60,070 bases of DNA from Blastococcus sp. TF02A-35 (GCF_004571075.1 NZ_SPQP01000024.1:1-60070), one strand, 5' to 3'. Shown: positions 20,049 through 32,393, counted from the stretch's first letter. Notes: generated by a model not told the origin, from the sequence alone. Numbers and translations: made by a program.

Positions 20049-20470
20049 TGCGCACGATGCTCAAGTCCAAGATCCACCGCGCCACCGTGACGCAGGCCGA
20101 CCTGCACTACGTGGGCTCGGTGACCGTCGACGAGGACCTCCTCGACGCCGCCGACCTGATCCCCGGCGAGCAGGTCGCGATCGTCGACATCACCAACGGC
20201 GCCCGCCTGGAGACCTACGTCATCCCCGGTGAGCGCGGCACCGGCGTCATCGGGATCAACGGTGCCGCCGCGCACCTGGTGCACCCCGGCGACATGGTCA
20301 TCCTGATCAGCTACGGCGTGATGGACGAGACCGAGGCCAAGAGCTACATCCCCAAGGTCGTGCACGTCGACGGCGCCAACCGGGTCGTCGAGCTGGGGAG
20401 GGACCCCTCGGCCCCGGTGCCGGGCGCCCCCGACCAGCAGCGCAGCGACCTCGGCGTCCCCGTCCGGTGA
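20045..20470 (+). CDS. panD: Aspartate 1-decarboxylase precursor
   Basis: Pyruvoyl enzyme that makes beta-alanine for PanC. The self-processing site is the G-S bond in HYVGSVTVD (Ser near residue 25), where cleavage creates the pyruvoyl group. It is 141 aa, with the usual family core and a variable Pro-rich tail. The ATG at 20045 overlaps the panC stop; a Met four codons later (MLKSKIHRA) is where many homologues start. Confidence 0.97.
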   Translation: MMRTMLKSKIHRATVTQADLHYVGSVTVDEDLLDAADLIPGEQVAIVDITNGARLETYVIPGERGTGVIGINGAAAHLVHPGDMVILISYGVMDETEAKSYIPKVVHVDGANRVVELGRDPSAPVPGAPDQQRSDLGVPVR

Positions 20471-20474
20471 CCCG

Positions 20475-21269
20475 GTGCTGCTGACCGTCGACGTCGGCAA
20501 CAGCCAGACCGTCCTGGCCACCTTCGACGGGGACCGGCGGGTCGGCTCCTGGCGGGTGACCACGGCCGCCCGCGCGACCTCCGACGAGCTGCGCATGGTG
20601 TGGCGCGGCCTGCTGCGCGACACCGAGGTCACCGGCGTCGCGGCCTGCTCCACCGTGCCGGCGCTGCTGCCCTCGCTGCGCCAGCTGCTGGGCTCCCTCG
20701 AGGTCCCGGTGGTGCTGATCGGGCCGGGGGTACGCACCGGCGTCCCGCTGCACGTGGACAACCCGCGGGAGGTCGGCGCCGACCGCGTCGTCACCGCGCT
20801 CGCCGCGCACGAGCTGTTCGGCCGCACCCGCGACGGCCGGGGACGCCCGGTCGTCGTCGTCGACTTCGGCACGTCCACCAACGTCGACGCCGTCGGCCCG
20901 GACGGGCAGTTCCTGGGCGGCGCGCTCGCCCCGGGCGTCGAGGTCAGCCTGGACGCGCTGGCCAGCCGGGCGGCGCAGCTGCGCTCGGTGGAGCTGTCCT
21001 GCCCGCCGCAGGCGATCGGCAAGAACACCGTGGCCGCGCTGCAGTCGGGGCTGGTGCTCGGCTTCGCCGGCCTGGTCGACGGTCTGGTCACCCGGATCGC
21101 CGCCGAGCTGGTCGCCCAGTTCGGCTCCGCGCCGGTCGTCGTCGCCACCGGTGGGCTCGCCCCGGTGGTGGTCGACAGCTGCGCCTCGATCGGGGAGCGG
21201 GAGCCGGACCTGACCGTCCACGGGCTGCGGCTGGCCTTCCAGCGGCATCGGGCGCAAGCCGCCCGCTGA
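20475..21269 (+). CDS. coaX: Type III pantothenate kinase
   Basis: Phosphorylates pantothenate in the first step of CoA synthesis. The N-terminal phosphate loop is [12 protein letters not shown] (residues 5-16) and the GADRV and [11 protein letters not shown] motifs of the ASKHA fold are present. The family is not feedback-inhibited by CoA and needs a monovalent cation. It is 264 aa with a GTG start 4 bases after panD. Confidence 0.97.
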   Translation: MLLTVDVGNSQTVLATFDGDRRVGSWRVTTAARATSDELRMVWRGLLRDTEVTGVAACSTVPALLPSLRQLLGSLEVPVVLIGPGVRTGVPLHVDNPREVGADRVVTALAAHELFGRTRDGRGRPVVVVDFGTSTNVDAVGPDGQFLGGALAPGVEVSLDALASRAAQLRSVELSCPPQAIGKNTVAALQSGLVLGFAGLVDGLVTRIAAELVAQFGSAPVVVATGGLAPVVVDSCASIGEREPDLTVHGLRLAFQRHRAQAAR

Positions 21270-21277
21270 CCCGCCCG

Positions 21278-21283
21278 TACGCT
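21278..21283 (+). promoter_or_regulatory. Candidate -10 element, leaderless start of lysS
   Basis: TACGCT ends 8 bases before the GTG at 21292; the bases between are pyrimidine-rich with no Shine-Dalgarno. Confidence 0.45.
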
Positions 21284-21291
21284 TTCCTCCC

Positions 21292-22809
21292 GTGAGCGAA
21301 GGACCGAACGGCCCCGGCGAGGACAACGGCGGCGAGGAGCTGCCCGAGCAGATGCGGGTGCGCCGCTCGAAGCTCGACCGGCTGCGCGAGTCCGGCGCCG
21401 ACCCCTACCCGGTGTCGGTGCCGCGGACGACGTCGCTGTCCGACGTCCGCGCCGCGCACCCCGAGCTGGAGCCGGACACCATGACCGGCGAGCGCGTCGG
21501 GGTCACCGGCCGGGTCATCTTCTCCCGGAACACCGGCAAGCTGGCCTTCGCGACGCTGCGCGAGGGGGACGCCGAGCTGCAGGTCATGCTCTCCCGCGAC
21601 CGCGTCGGCGAGGACGCTCTGGCGGCGTGGAAGTCCGACGTCGACCTCGGCGACCACGTGTTCGTCGAGGGCGAGGTCGGGACGTCGCGCCGCGGCGAGC
21701 TCTCCGTCTTCGCCGACTCCTGGCAGCTGACCGCCAAGGCGCTGCGCCCGCTGCCGGTCGCGCACAAGCCGATGAGCGAGGAGCTGCGGGTGCGCCGCCG
21801 CTACGTCGACCTCATCGTCCGCGACGAGGCGCGGCGCACCGTGCGCCAGCGGGCCACCGTGATGTCGACGCTGCGCGCCGGCCTGGGCCGGCGGGACTTC
21901 ATCGAGGTCGAGACGCCGATGCTGCAGACGGTGCACGGGGGCGCGGCCGCCCGGCCGTTCCGCACGCACATGAACGCCTTCGACCTCGACCTCTACCTGC
22001 GGATCGCCCCCGAGCTGTTCCTCAAGCGCTGCATCGTCGGCGGCCTGGACCGGGTGTTCGAGATCAACCGGAACTTCCGCAACGAGGGTGCCGACAGCTC
22101 GCACTCCCCGGAGTTCGCGATGCTCGAGTTCTACGCGGCCTACACCGACTACCAGGACGTCGCCCGCATCACCCGCGAGCTGGTCCAGGAGAGCTGCGCC
22201 GCGCTCTTCGGCGACCACGTCGCGCGCCACCACGACGGCACCGAGGTCGACCTGTCCGGGGAGTGGCGGCAGGTGAAGCTGTTCGACCTGGTCAGCGAGG
22301 CGGTGGGGGAGACGGTGACCCCGCGGACGCCGATCGAGCGGCTGCGCGCCCTCGCCGAGCGGCACGAGGTCGGCGTCGACCCGGCCTGGATCCACGGCAA
22401 GCTGGTCGAGGAGATCTTCGAGGCGCTGGTGCAGCCCTCGCTGCAGGAGCCGACGTTCGTCATGGACTACCCGGTGGACACCTCCCCGCTGACCCGCGCG
22501 CACCGGTCCGAGCCGGGCGTGGCCGAGAAGTGGGACCTCTACATCGGGGGCATCGAGCGGGGCACGGGCTACTCCGAGCTCGTGGACCCCGTGGTCCAGC
22601 GCGAGCGGTTCACCCAGCAGGCCCTGCTGGCCGCCGCCGGCGACCCCGAGGCCATGGTGCTCGACGAGGACTTCCTCGAGGCACTCGAGTACGGAATGCC
22701 CCCGACCGGTGGAGTCGGTATGGGGATGGACCGGTTGATGATGACCCTCACCGGGCTCGGAATCCGCGAGACGATCCTGTTCCCGCTGGTGAGACCAATA
22801 AGTTCCTGA
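21292..22809 (+). CDS. lysS: Lysyl-tRNA synthetase, class II
   Basis: Charges tRNA-Lys with lysine. An N-terminal OB-fold anticodon-binding domain (about residues 60-165) is followed by the class II catalytic core: motif 2 in [20 protein letters not shown] and motif 3 in GMGMDRLMM near the C-terminus. It is 505 aa, full length. The last ~40 codons are less G/C-biased than the rest and lead into an AT-richer gap before lsr2. Confidence 0.97.
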   Translation: MSEGPNGPGEDNGGEELPEQMRVRRSKLDRLRESGADPYPVSVPRTTSLSDVRAAHPELEPDTMTGERVGVTGRVIFSRNTGKLAFATLREGDAELQVMLSRDRVGEDALAAWKSDVDLGDHVFVEGEVGTSRRGELSVFADSWQLTAKALRPLPVAHKPMSEELRVRRRYVDLIVRDEARRTVRQRATVMSTLRAGLGRRDFIEVETPMLQTVHGGAAARPFRTHMNAFDLDLYLRIAPELFLKRCIVGGLDRVFEINRNFRNEGADSSHSPEFAMLEFYAAYTDYQDVARITRELVQESCAALFGDHVARHHDGTEVDLSGEWRQVKLFDLVSEAVGETVTPRTPIERLRALAERHEVGVDPAWIHGKLVEEIFEALVQPSLQEPTFVMDYPVDTSPLTRAHRSEPGVAEKWDLYIGGIERGTGYSELVDPVVQRERFTQQALLAAAGDPEAMVLDEDFLEALEYGMPPTGGVGMGMDRLMMTLTGLGIRETILFPLVRPISS

Positions 22810-22894
22810 TCGGCCGCTCTTGGCTTCCCCACAAAAGGGCAGAACGTCCCGGGTGCAATGTCTCGTAAAAGTGAGGCTTGTGCTTTAATCGATT

Positions 22895-22911
22895 CACACC
22901 CGTCGGGTGTG
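22895..22911 (+). promoter_or_regulatory. Palindrome upstream of lsr2, possible operator
   Basis: Perfect 7-bp inverted repeat CACACCC/GGGTGTG with a 3-base centre, lying 47 bases before the lsr2 ATG in an unusually AT-rich stretch (about 22850-22945). It could be an operator or an mRNA hairpin. Confidence 0.4.
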
Positions 22912-22957
22912 GAATAACGATCGGCTCCCGGGCCGCTGTGAATAAAGCGAGGAACGA

Positions 22958-23308
22958 ATGGCGCGCAAGGTCCAGGTCATCCTGAGCGACGACCTCGACG
23001 AGAATCTCCCGGCCGACGAGACCGTCAGCTTCTCGCTGGACGGGACCTCGTACGAGATCGACCTGGCGGAGAAGAACGCCAAGGAGATGCGTGACGCTCT
23101 CGCCCGCTACGTCTCGGCGGCGCGCAAGGTCGGCCGCGGCAGCGGCAACCGCGCCTCCGGCGGTGGGCGCTCCCGCGCCACCGGTGGTCGCATGGACCGC
23201 GAGCAGGCCGGCGCGATCCGCGACTGGGCCCGCAAGAACGGCCACGCCGTGAGCGACCGCGGCCGCATCCCGGCCAGCGTCGTCGAGGCCTACGAAGCCG
23301 CGCACTGA
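22958..23308 (+). CDS. lsr2: Lsr2 nucleoid-associated protein
   Basis: [15 protein letters not shown] H-NS-like protein that coats AT-rich and foreign DNA and silences transcription. The N-terminal oligomerisation domain (residues 1-60) begins [15 protein letters not shown] Gly/Ser/Arg-rich linker follows, then the C-terminal DNA-binding domain with the minor-groove RGR motif (SDRGRIP, about residues 102-108). It is 116 aa. GAGGAACG precedes the ATG. Its place between lysS and clpC is conserved in mycobacteria (Rv3597c). The AT-rich upstream region would suit autoregulation. Confidence 0.97.
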   Translation: MARKVQVILSDDLDENLPADETVSFSLDGTSYEIDLAEKNAKEMRDALARYVSAARKVGRGSGNRASGGGRSRATGGRMDREQAGAIRDWARKNGHAVSDRGRIPASVVEAYEAAH

Positions 23309-23386
23309 CCGAAGGACCCGCTCGCCCCCCGGCCCGATCCGCTCGCGCCGGGACCCTGCGAGGGGGCTGTTCCAGCCACTCACCGA

Positions 23387-23414
23387 GCCCGGCTCCCCGC
23401 GAGGGGGGCCGGGC
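23387..23414 (+). terminator. Hairpin terminator after lsr2
   Basis: A 12-bp GC-rich stem (one G-T pair) with a GCGA loop. No long T tract follows, which is usual in high-GC actinomycetes. It lies in the 345-base gap between lsr2 and clpC. Confidence 0.6.
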
Positions 23415-23653
23415 CTTCGGCTTCTCCGGGGCGCGCCGACGTCCGCTCACGGCGTAACGGGTGCGGAACAGCGCCTGGAAAGGGACGGTTGGAACGAGCA
23501 GCCACCCACCGCACCGCCGCGCCGCGACGGGACGGCGTGGTCCGCGACTACAGTGGAAAGACCGGTGCCCCCGCGCGCCGACGGACGTCGGGTGCTCCTC
23601 CCCATCTCCGGGGAGAGCAGTGCCGGACCAGCCGGTCAGAGGAGAAGCAGCAG
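23415..23653 (+). other. clpC upstream region, no gene
   Basis: This part of the 345-base lsr2-clpC gap should hold the clpC promoter and leader. GGAGAAG lies shortly before the clpC ATG. I see no reading frame with coding character; the in-frame extension of clpC upstream of 23654 lacks family similarity. Confidence 0.5.
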
Positions 23654-26182
<2,529 letters not shown>

Positions 26183-26200
26183 CCCGCCGGCACTGACGAG

Positions 26201-26236
26201 GAGGGCCGCTCCCACCGCGAGGTGGGGGCGGCCCTC
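26201..26236. terminator. Bidirectional terminator between clpC and mutY
   Basis: A 16-bp stem with one G-T pair and GCGA loop, between two convergent genes (stops at 26182 and 26255), so it can serve both strands. Confidence 0.7.
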
Positions 26237-26254
26237 TCCGTTCGCCGGCCCGGG

Positions 26255-27142
26255 TCAGGCGGGCAGGCGGAACAGCCCGTCCTCGGTCTGCTCGACCAGC
26301 CCGTCGGTCAGCAGCGAGCCCAGGCAGCGGGAGCGCTGGGCGGCGTCGTCCCAGGCGGCCTCCAGGGCGGCGGCGTCCACCGGCTCGTGCGCGGCACGCA
26401 GGACGTCGAGCAGCCGGCCGCGAACCTGGCGGTCGGTGCCGGCGAACTTCTGCACGCGCCGGGGCGGGCCGTCGTGCGCGGGGGAGCCGGCCAGGCGCCA
26501 GGCGCAGCGGTCGCGGACGGGGCAGGCCCCGCACCGCGGGGTACCGGCGACGCAGACCAGCGCCCCGAGCTCCATGACCGCCACGGAGAACCGCACCGCC
26601 CGGTCGTCGTCCTCCGGGGCCAGCGCCGTGATGTCGGCGAGGTCGGAGGCGCGGGCGTTCCCCGCCTCCGCGCGGCCGTGGACCAGCCGGGCCACCACCC
26701 GGCGGACGTTGGTGTCGACGACCGGCTGCCGCTGCCCGTGGCCGAAGCAGGCGACCGCCCGCGCCGTGTAGGTCCCGACGCCGGGCAGGGCCTCCAGGGC
26801 GGCGACGTCGGCCGGCACCACGCCGCCGTGCCGCTCGGTGAGGGCGATGGCGGCCTCCCGCAGCCGCAGGGCCCGGCGGGGGTAGCCGAGCTTCCCCCAC
26901 GCGCGGATGACCTCGCCCGGCGGTGTGGCGGCGAGGTCGGCGGGCCGGGGCCAGCGGGCCATCCACTCCCGCCAGACCGGCTCCACCCGCGCGACCGGCG
27001 TCTGCTGCAGCATCACCTCGCTGACCAGCACCGCCCAGGCGTCCACCCCGGGGGCCCGCCACGGCAGGTCGCGCGCCGCGGTGGCGTACCAGTCGACGAT
27101 GGCCTCACCGGCGTGCTCGCCGGGCGCGGTCGCGGACGTCAC
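26255..27142 (-). CDS. mutY: A/G-specific adenine glycosylase
   Basis: Removes A mispaired with 8-oxoG or G in base excision repair. The helix-hairpin-helix is LPGVGTYTARAV with the catalytic Asp in VVDTNVRR, and the catalytic Glu is in SEVMLQQTP. The [4Fe-4S] cysteines are C197, C204, C207 and C213 (C-x6-C-x2-C-x5-C). It is 295 aa, short like other [15 protein letters not shown] MutY proteins, so the C-terminal NUDIX-like 8-oxoG sensor is reduced. It is separated from disA by one plus-strand gene, matching the [13 protein letters not shown] region (Rv3589). Confidence 0.95.
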   Translation of the reverse strand: MTSATAPGEHAGEAIVDWYATAARDLPWRAPGVDAWAVLVSEVMLQQTPVARVEPVWREWMARWPRPADLAATPPGEVIRAWGKLGYPRRALRLREAAIALTERHGGVVPADVAALEALPGVGTYTARAVACFGHGQRQPVVDTNVRRVVARLVHGRAEAGNARASDLADITALAPEDDDRAVRFSVAVMELGALVCVAGTPRCGACPVRDRCAWRLAGSPAHDGPPRRVQKFAGTDRQVRGRLLDVLRAAHEPVDAAALEAAWDDAAQRSRCLGSLLTDGLVEQTEDGLFRLPA

Positions 27143-27205
27143 GGGTGCCCAGTGTGCCGTTGGTCCGGTGCGGCGCGCCGAGGGGGACGGCGTGGGCCCG
27201 CCGAT

Positions 27206-27211
27206 TACCGT
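27206..27211 (+). promoter_or_regulatory. Candidate -10 element, leaderless start
   Basis: TACCGT ends 7 bases before the GTG at 27219, with no Shine-Dalgarno in between. Confidence 0.45.
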
Positions 27212-27218
27212 TCCCGGC

Positions 27219-27896
27219 GTGTTGCACCCGGTCGGCCCGCTCCCCGCAGCCGTCTACTGGCGGCGCCGGCTGGTCGTCCTGGCGCTCGTGGCCGCGCTCG
27301 TCGGCGGGCTGGTCTGGCTGGCCGTCGCACTGCTGGACCGGCGGGGCACCGCGGGCGGGGAGGCGGCTGCGCAGACGACGGCCGGGCCCACCGAGCTGCC
27401 GGCCCTGGACCGGGTCGTGCCGTCGGTGGCCGCCGTGCGGACCCCGGCGGCGCCCAGTGTGCCCGTGGCGGCCCCCAGCGCGCCCCCAGCGCCCTCCCAG
27501 GTGGCCGGTGAGCCCTGCACCGACGAGGTGCTCGCGATCGAGGTGCGCACGCCCGGGGCGGTGCCGGTGGGGAGCAAGCCGACCTTCGAGCTGCTGCTGG
27601 CCAACACCGCGGACGTGCCCTGCGTGCGGGCGCTGGACAAGGAGCTGCAGGAGCTGGTCCTCGTGGACGCCGCCGGGGCGCGGGTGTGGGGGAGCAACGA
27701 CTGCTTCCCGGAGAGCAGCGACGACCCGCGCACGCTCGCGCCCGGCGAGCTCGTCGCGATCCCGGTGGTCTGGGGCGGCCTGACCAGCGAGCCCACCTGC
27801 ACCGCCGAGCGGACCACGCCGCCGCCGGGGGCGTACGCGGTGCGGGGCCGGCTGGACACCAAGGTCTCCGCCGACGCCCCGCTCACCCTGCAGTGA
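27219..27896 (+). CDS. Single-span membrane protein with external beta domain (Rv3587c-like)
   Basis: A 225 aa protein with one N-terminal membrane anchor (about residues 20-38), an Ala/Pro/Val linker, then an external domain of about 110 residues. The start of that domain (GEPCTDEVLAIEVRT) and two further Cys (VPCVRAL, NDCFPESS) with PTCTAERT suggest one or two disulfides and a beta-sandwich. The function is unknown; position next to disA matches [13 protein letters not shown] Rv3587c, from memory. The GTG at 27219 is favoured by the -10 element just upstream. Confidence 0.75.
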   Translation: MLHPVGPLPAAVYWRRRLVVLALVAALVGGLVWLAVALLDRRGTAGGEAAAQTTAGPTELPALDRVVPSVAAVRTPAAPSVPVAAPSAPPAPSQVAGEPCTDEVLAIEVRTPGAVPVGSKPTFELLLANTADVPCVRALDKELQELVLVDAAGARVWGSNDCFPESSDDPRTLAPGELVAIPVVWGGLTSEPTCTAERTTPPPGAYAVRGRLDTKVSADAPLTLQ

Positions 27897-27909
27897 GGCC
27901 GGCGGGCCG

Positions 27910-28995
27910 TCAGCTGTAGCGGTCGAGGATCGAGGTCTCGGCCAGCCGCGAGAGGCCCTCGCGGATCCCGCGGGCGCGGGCCTCGCCCACGCCCTCCACG
28001 GCCAGCAGGTCCTCGATGGTCGCGGCCAGCAGCTTCTGCAGCCCGCCGAAGTGGTCCACGAGGCGGTCGATGATGCCGGCCGGCAGCCGGGGGACCCGGG
28101 CGAGCAGGCGGTAGCCCCGCGGGCTGACCGGGGAGTCCAGCGCGTCCGGGGACGTCGGCAGCCCGTAGCAGCGGGCGACGGCGGAGAGGTCGAGCAGCTC
28201 GGTGGCGGTGAGCGCGCGCAGGTCGGTGAGGACCTGGTCGATCGTCCGCGGGCGGCGGCCGCCCGACGGGAGGTAGTCGCGGACCAGCAGGCCGCGGTCC
28301 TCCTCGACGCCGGCCAGCATCTCGTCGAGCTGCAGCGCGAGCAGCCGCCCGTCGGTGCCGAGCTCGACGACGAAACCCTCGATCTCGTCGGCGATCCGCC
28401 GGACCATCTCCAGCCGCTGGCTCACGCTCATCGCGTCGCGGACGGTGACCAGGTCCTCGATCTCGAGCGCGGACAGCGTGCTGGCGACCTCGTCCAGGCG
28501 CAGCTTGTAGCGCTCCAGGGCGGCGAGGGCCTGGTTCGCCCGGGCCAGGATCGTGGTCGGGTGCTCGAGGGTGTACCGGCGGCCGGCCACGTAGACGCTG
28601 ATGATGTGCATCGACTGGCTGACCGAGATCACCGGGAAGCCGGTCTGCACCGCGACCCGCTCGGCGGTGCGGTGCCGGGTGCCGGACTCCTCGGTGGGGA
28701 CCGTCGGGTCCGGCATGAGGTGCACACCGGCGCGGACGATGCGGGTGCCGTCGTAGGAGACGATCACCGCGCCGTCCATCTTGGCCAGCTCGCGCAGCCG
28801 GGTGGCCGACAGCGCCACGTCCAGGGCGAACCCGCCGGTGCACAGCGACTCGACCACCCGGTCGTAGCCGAGCACGATCAGGGCGCCGGTCCGGCCGGCG
28901 AGGATGCGCTCGAGGCCGTCGCGCAGCGCCGTGCCGGGAGCGATGCGGCCGAGGAGTTCGCGCAGGGCGATCTCGGGGTCCACGGCGGCGGGCAC
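27910..28995 (-). CDS. disA: DNA integrity scanning diadenylate cyclase
   Basis: Makes c-di-AMP from two ATP and is inhibited by branched DNA in known homologues. The N-terminal DAC domain carries D74-G-A76 and R107-H-R109; a helical spine follows, and the C-terminal HhH domain ([16 protein letters not shown]) binds DNA. It is 361 aa. The GTG at 28995 (MPAAVDPE) is preceded by AGGAG; a longer frame to 29136 lacks family similarity. radA lies upstream on the same strand, a pairing known in many Gram-positives. Confidence 0.96.
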   Translation of the reverse strand: MPAAVDPEIALRELLGRIAPGTALRDGLERILAGRTGALIVLGYDRVVESLCTGGFALDVALSATRLRELAKMDGAVIVSYDGTRIVRAGVHLMPDPTVPTEESGTRHRTAERVAVQTGFPVISVSQSMHIISVYVAGRRYTLEHPTTILARANQALAALERYKLRLDEVASTLSALEIEDLVTVRDAMSVSQRLEMVRRIADEIEGFVVELGTDGRLLALQLDEMLAGVEEDRGLLVRDYLPSGGRRPRTIDQVLTDLRALTATELLDLSAVARCYGLPTSPDALDSPVSPRGYRLLARVPRLPAGIIDRLVDHFGGLQKLLAATIEDLLAVEGVGEARARGIREGLSRLAETSILDRYS

Positions 28996-29029
28996 GAGCG
29001 CTCCTGACGGTCGAGTGGTGCGGCGGCTG

Positions 29030-29035
29030 AGTCTA
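29030..29035 (-). promoter_or_regulatory. Candidate -10 element of disA
   Basis: TAGACT on the minus strand, 34 bases before the disA GTG, in the 115-base gap to radA. It suggests disA can be expressed independently of radA. Confidence 0.45.
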
Positions 29036-29110
29036 CGTGCCCGGGGGGAGGTCGGGCGGGCCTCGGGGTAGGACCCCCTCCGGTGCACTGCGTTACGAAA
29101 CCCTAGAGGT

Positions 29111-30478
29111 TCAGAACATGCGGTGGAAGGCCGCACCCAGGTCGGGGACCTCGATCAGCCGCATCCCGGCCGGGGCGGTGCCGGCGTCCGGGGGTACGAG
29201 GGCCGTCCGGTAGCCCTGCCGTGCCGCCTCGGCCAGCCGGCGGCCGGTCCCGCCCACCCGGCGGATCTCCCCGGAGAGCCCCACCTCGCCCAGGGCCACC
29301 GTCCCGGCCGGCAGCGGGCGGTCCTTGGCCGCCGAGGCGATGGCGAGCGCGAGCGCCAGGTCGGCGGCGGGCTCGGCGATCCGCACCCCGCCCACGGAGG
29401 CGGCGAAGACGTCGGCGTCCGCGAGCCGCACCCCGCCGCGCCGCTCGACGACGGCGTTGACCATCGCGACCCGCTGGCTGTCGAGGCCGCTGACCGCGCG
29501 CCGGGGCGAGCCGCCGCCGCCGGAGCCAGCCACCAGCGCCTGCACCTCGGCCAACAGGGGGCGGCTGCCCTCCAGCGTGACGGTCACGCAGCTGCCCGGG
29601 ACCGGGTCGGCACGGCGGGAGACGAAGAGCGCCGACGGGTCGGGGACGCCCACCACGCCGCGGTCGCCGATCTCGAAGCAGCCGATCTCGTCGGCCGGCC
29701 CGAAGCGGTTCTTCGTCGCCCGCACCATGCGCAGGGTCGAGTGCCGCTCGCCGTCGAAGGAGATGACCACGTCGACCAGGTGCTCGAGGGTGCGGGGGCC
29801 GGCGATGGCGCCGTCCTTGGTGACGTGCCCGACGAGGATCGTGGTCATCCCGCGGCTCTTGGCCACGCCGGTGAGCGCGGAGGCGACGGCGCGGACCTGC
29901 GTGGACCCGCCGTCGGTCCCCTCGACCGCGGGGGAGCGGACGGTCTGCACGCTGTCCAGCACCAGCAGCGACGGCTTGACCTCCTCGACGTGCGCCAGTA
30001 CCGCCGAGAGCTCGGTCTCCGCCGCGAGGTAGAGCCGGTCGTGCAGGGCGCCGATGCGCTCGGCGCGCAGCCGCACCTGCCCGGCCGACTCCTCGCCGGA
30101 GACCACCAGCGCCGGCCCGTTGCTGGCCGCGACCCGCTGGGCGACCTCCAGCAGGAGCGTGGACTTGCCGACGCCCGGCTCGCCGGCGACGAGCAGCACC
30201 GCGCCCGGCACCAGCCCGCCACCGAGGACGCGGTCGAACTCCGCGATGCCGGTGGGGACGGCGCGGGCGCCCGCGAGCTCCACCTGCGCGATCGGCAGCG
30301 CCGGGGCGGTGACCTGGCCGGCGGAGACGGCCCGCAGCCCGGTGGTGGGGGCGCCGGTCTCCTGCAGCGTGCCCCACGCCTGGCACTCCGGGCAGCGCCC
30401 CACCCACTTGGCGGAGACGTAGCCGCAGTCGGTGCAGCGGTGGGACGGGCGGGCGGACTTGGCTCCGGCGGGTGGCAC
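29111..30478 (-). CDS. radA: DNA repair protein RadA
   Basis: RecA-like ATPase that promotes branch migration in recombination. An N-terminal zinc finger uses C15, C18, C29 and C32. Walker A is GEPGVGKST (residues 99-107), the RadA-specific KNRFG motif is near residue 255, and a Lon-like C-terminal domain ends the protein. It is 455 aa. The start GTG 30478 has TAGCGT ending 6 bases upstream and no Shine-Dalgarno, so it is probably leaderless. Confidence 0.97.
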   Translation of the reverse strand: MPPAGAKSARPSHRCTDCGYVSAKWVGRCPECQAWGTLQETGAPTTGLRAVSAGQVTAPALPIAQVELAGARAVPTGIAEFDRVLGGGLVPGAVLLVAGEPGVGKSTLLLEVAQRVAASNGPALVVSGEESAGQVRLRAERIGALHDRLYLAAETELSAVLAHVEEVKPSLLVLDSVQTVRSPAVEGTDGGSTQVRAVASALTGVAKSRGMTTILVGHVTKDGAIAGPRTLEHLVDVVISFDGERHSTLRMVRATKNRFGPADEIGCFEIGDRGVVGVPDPSALFVSRRADPVPGSCVTVTLEGSRPLLAEVQALVAGSGGGGSPRRAVSGLDSQRVAMVNAVVERRGGVRLADADVFAASVGGVRIAEPAADLALALAIASAAKDRPLPAGTVALGEVGLSGEIRRVGGTGRRLAEAARQGYRTALVPPDAGTAPAGMRLIEVPDLGAAFHRMF

Positions 30479-30484
30479 GGGTCG

Positions 30485-30490
30485 ACGCTA
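30485..30490 (-). promoter_or_regulatory. Candidate -10 element, leaderless start of radA
   Basis: TAGCGT on the minus strand ends 6 bases before the radA GTG. Confidence 0.5.
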
Positions 30491-30520
30491 GCCGCGACCA
30501 CCGACAGTTCCCCGGAAACG

Positions 30521-30555
30521 CGCGACGGCGGCCCCGATCCGGGGCCGCCGTCGCG
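30521..30555 (-). terminator. Terminator between lpqE-like gene and radA
   Basis: Perfect 15-bp inverted repeat with a 5-base loop, just after the lipoprotein stop and before the radA promoter. Confidence 0.75.
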
Positions 30556-30587
30556 GCGGTGCTGAGGTGGTGCGGCTCAGCGGGAGC

Positions 30588-31310
30588 TCACTCGCCGCCC
30601 TCGTGGCCGGAGTTCTCGTCGTGCGAGTCGCCCGAGCCGCCCCCGCCGTGCGACTCCTCCTGGTGGAAGTCGAACGCCTCGCCGCGCTCGAGCTCCTCGC
30701 CGGGGGTGCCGACGGGGACCAGCAGGGTCACCTCGCCGGCGTTCTCGAAGACCAGCGTGAGCTCGATGACGCCGCCGGTGGTCAGCGACTCCTCCAGGCC
30801 GGTCAGCGTGATGGTCGCCGCGCCGTCCTGGCCGACGAACACCGAGGAGCCGGCGGGGATCTCCAGCTCGGTCGAGGCGGCGGCGGTGGGCGCGGCCGTC
30901 GTGGTGGGGGCGACGGTCCCGGTCGCGGTGCCGGTGCCGGGCGCGCTCGGCGTGGCCGGGGACGCGGTGGTGGTCGGGGCCGTGCTCGTGGAGGGGCCGG
31001 CGGCCCCGGCGGTCTGGATGACCGCCTCGTCGAAGCCCTCGCCGGTGATCTCGGTGAGCGTGTCGGCCTCGGTGGCGCCGTTGACGATCGCCAGCACGAG
31101 GGTGGCGTCGTCGCCCTCCTCGTAGCGGCCGCCGTCGGGGTAGGCGAGGTTGGCCTGGCGGAGCGTGATGTCGCCGACCCGCGCCATGGCGCCGGCCTTG
31201 TCACGGTCCTGGGTGGCGGTCTGCGTGACCTGTCCGGCGCTGCACCCGGAGAGGGCGAGCGGGGAGAGGAGCAGAACGCCCAGGGTGGCGACGCGCAGAG
31301 CGCGGTTCAC
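30588..31310 (-). CDS. LpqE-like lipoprotein
   Basis: A 240 aa secreted lipoprotein. The lipobox is LSGC (Cys near residue 23). Two beta-rich parts (about 30-95 and 135-210) are separated by a Thr/Pro/Ala-rich linker, and the tail is rich in His, Asp, Glu and Gly (HQEESHGGGGSGDSHDENSG), which could bind metal ions. Position beside radA/disA matches LpqE of mycobacteria (Rv3584), from memory; the function there is unclear. It resembles copper chaperone PCuAC proteins in size but I do not see their His/Met motif. GGAGG precedes the GTG at 31310. Confidence 0.78.
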   Translation of the reverse strand: MNRALRVATLGVLLLSPLALSGCSAGQVTQTATQDRDKAGAMARVGDITLRQANLAYPDGGRYEEGDDATLVLAIVNGATEADTLTEITGEGFDEAVIQTAGAAGPSTSTAPTTTASPATPSAPGTGTATGTVAPTTTAAPTAAASTELEIPAGSSVFVGQDGAATITLTGLEESLTTGGVIELTLVFENAGEVTLLVPVGTPGEELERGEAFDFHQEESHGGGGSGDSHDENSGHEGGE

Positions 31311-31447
31311 GGCTGTCGACCTCCAGCAGGACCGTGCCGGCCACCGCGGGATCGGTGGCACGAAGACTGGCTGAGCGTATCGGTCGCCCGTCCGGGTCGC
31401 CCGGAGGGAGCGGCGGCCGGTCGCGCCGCCCGCTCCCGCGCTCGCGC

Positions 31448-32305
31448 TCAGGACAGCGCCGAGCCCCCGGCGAGCAGCAGCACGACGTCCAGGACCGTCA
31501 GCGCCATGACGGCCGGGAACGCCAGCCGGCGGAAGCCGGGGCGGCCGGCGAGGCCGGCCACGACCGCGGCGGGGACGGCGAGGGCCAGGGCCGTCCAGCC
31601 GGTGGCGGACGGGGGGCCGGCCGGCCCCAGCACCAGCACGAGCGAGGCGGCGCCGAGCAGCAGCGCGGCGACCGCGGCGGAGACGCCGGCGCCGAGCCGG
31701 TGGGGGAGGCCGCGCACGCCGGTGGCGAGGTCGTCCTCGAGGTCCGGGGCGACGTTGGCGAGGTGGGCCGCGCCGCCCAGCGCCGCTCCCGCGGCGACCA
31801 GCCACCAGGGGGCGCCGGCGTCGCCCGGCGCGGCGGCCACGACGCCCGCGGGGAGGGCCCCGAAGCCGACGACGTAGCCCGCACCGGACCACACCGTGCG
31901 CTTCAGGCCGGCGTTGTAGGCCCACCCGCTGGCCACGAGGAGCAGCAGGAGCAGGCCGGGCACCGCCCCGAGGAGCAGCGAGAGGACGACGGCCAGGGCG
32001 GCCGACCCGAGCGCGGCACGGCGCAGCAGGGCGGGGCTGACCGCGCCCTGGACGACGGGCTTGTCGGCCCGGGCGACGGCCCGGTCGCGGTCGGCGTCGA
32101 GCCAGTCGTTGCTCCACCCGATGGACGCCTGACCTGCGAGGACGGCTGCGCAGACGAGTGCGGTGCGGCCCGCCGGGGTGTCCGCCGCCACGGCCAGCAG
32201 GGTGGCCACCGTGGTGACCGCCACGGCCGGTCCCGGGTGGGTGGCCAGGGCCAGTGCCCGCAGCAGGGCGGACGGCCGGGCGGCTCCCGGAGGCACATCA
32301 ACCAC
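31448..32305 (-). CDS. UbiA family prenyltransferase
   Basis: Integral membrane prenyltransferase, 285 aa, about eight spans. The first Asp-rich motif is N-D-W-L-D-A-D-R-D and the second lies in APDLEDD. It transfers a prenyl chain to an acceptor that cannot be told from sequence; menaquinone, heme O or lipid roles are known in the superfamily. The start is GTG 32305, with another GTG 9 bases downstream. It is divergent from carD. Confidence 0.87.
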   Translation of the reverse strand: MVDVPPGAARPSALLRALALATHPGPAVAVTTVATLLAVAADTPAGRTALVCAAVLAGQASIGWSNDWLDADRDRAVARADKPVVQGAVSPALLRRAALGSAALAVVLSLLLGAVPGLLLLLLVASGWAYNAGLKRTVWSGAGYVVGFGALPAGVVAAAPGDAGAPWWLVAAGAALGGAAHLANVAPDLEDDLATGVRGLPHRLGAGVSAAVAALLLGAASLVLVLGPAGPPSATGWTALALAVPAAVVAGLAGRPGFRRLAFPAVMALTVLDVVLLLAGGSALS

Positions 32306-32393
32306 GCTCTGTCAACCCCCTGAGGCCAATGCATCAAGGCTCTGACCTGCAGATTTACTGCCCGGGCCCGATCCGTTGGGCAGTGTGCCGTGC

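Noticed and set aside
23489..23653. N-terminal extension of ClpC to the first in-frame codon
   Set aside because: The extra 55 residues are Arg/Pro-rich and unlike any ClpC; the MFERFTDRAR start has a Shine-Dalgarno.
30588..31310. PCuAC copper chaperone
   Set aside because: Size and secretion fit, but the conserved His/Met copper motif is not visible; position supports an LpqE-like call.
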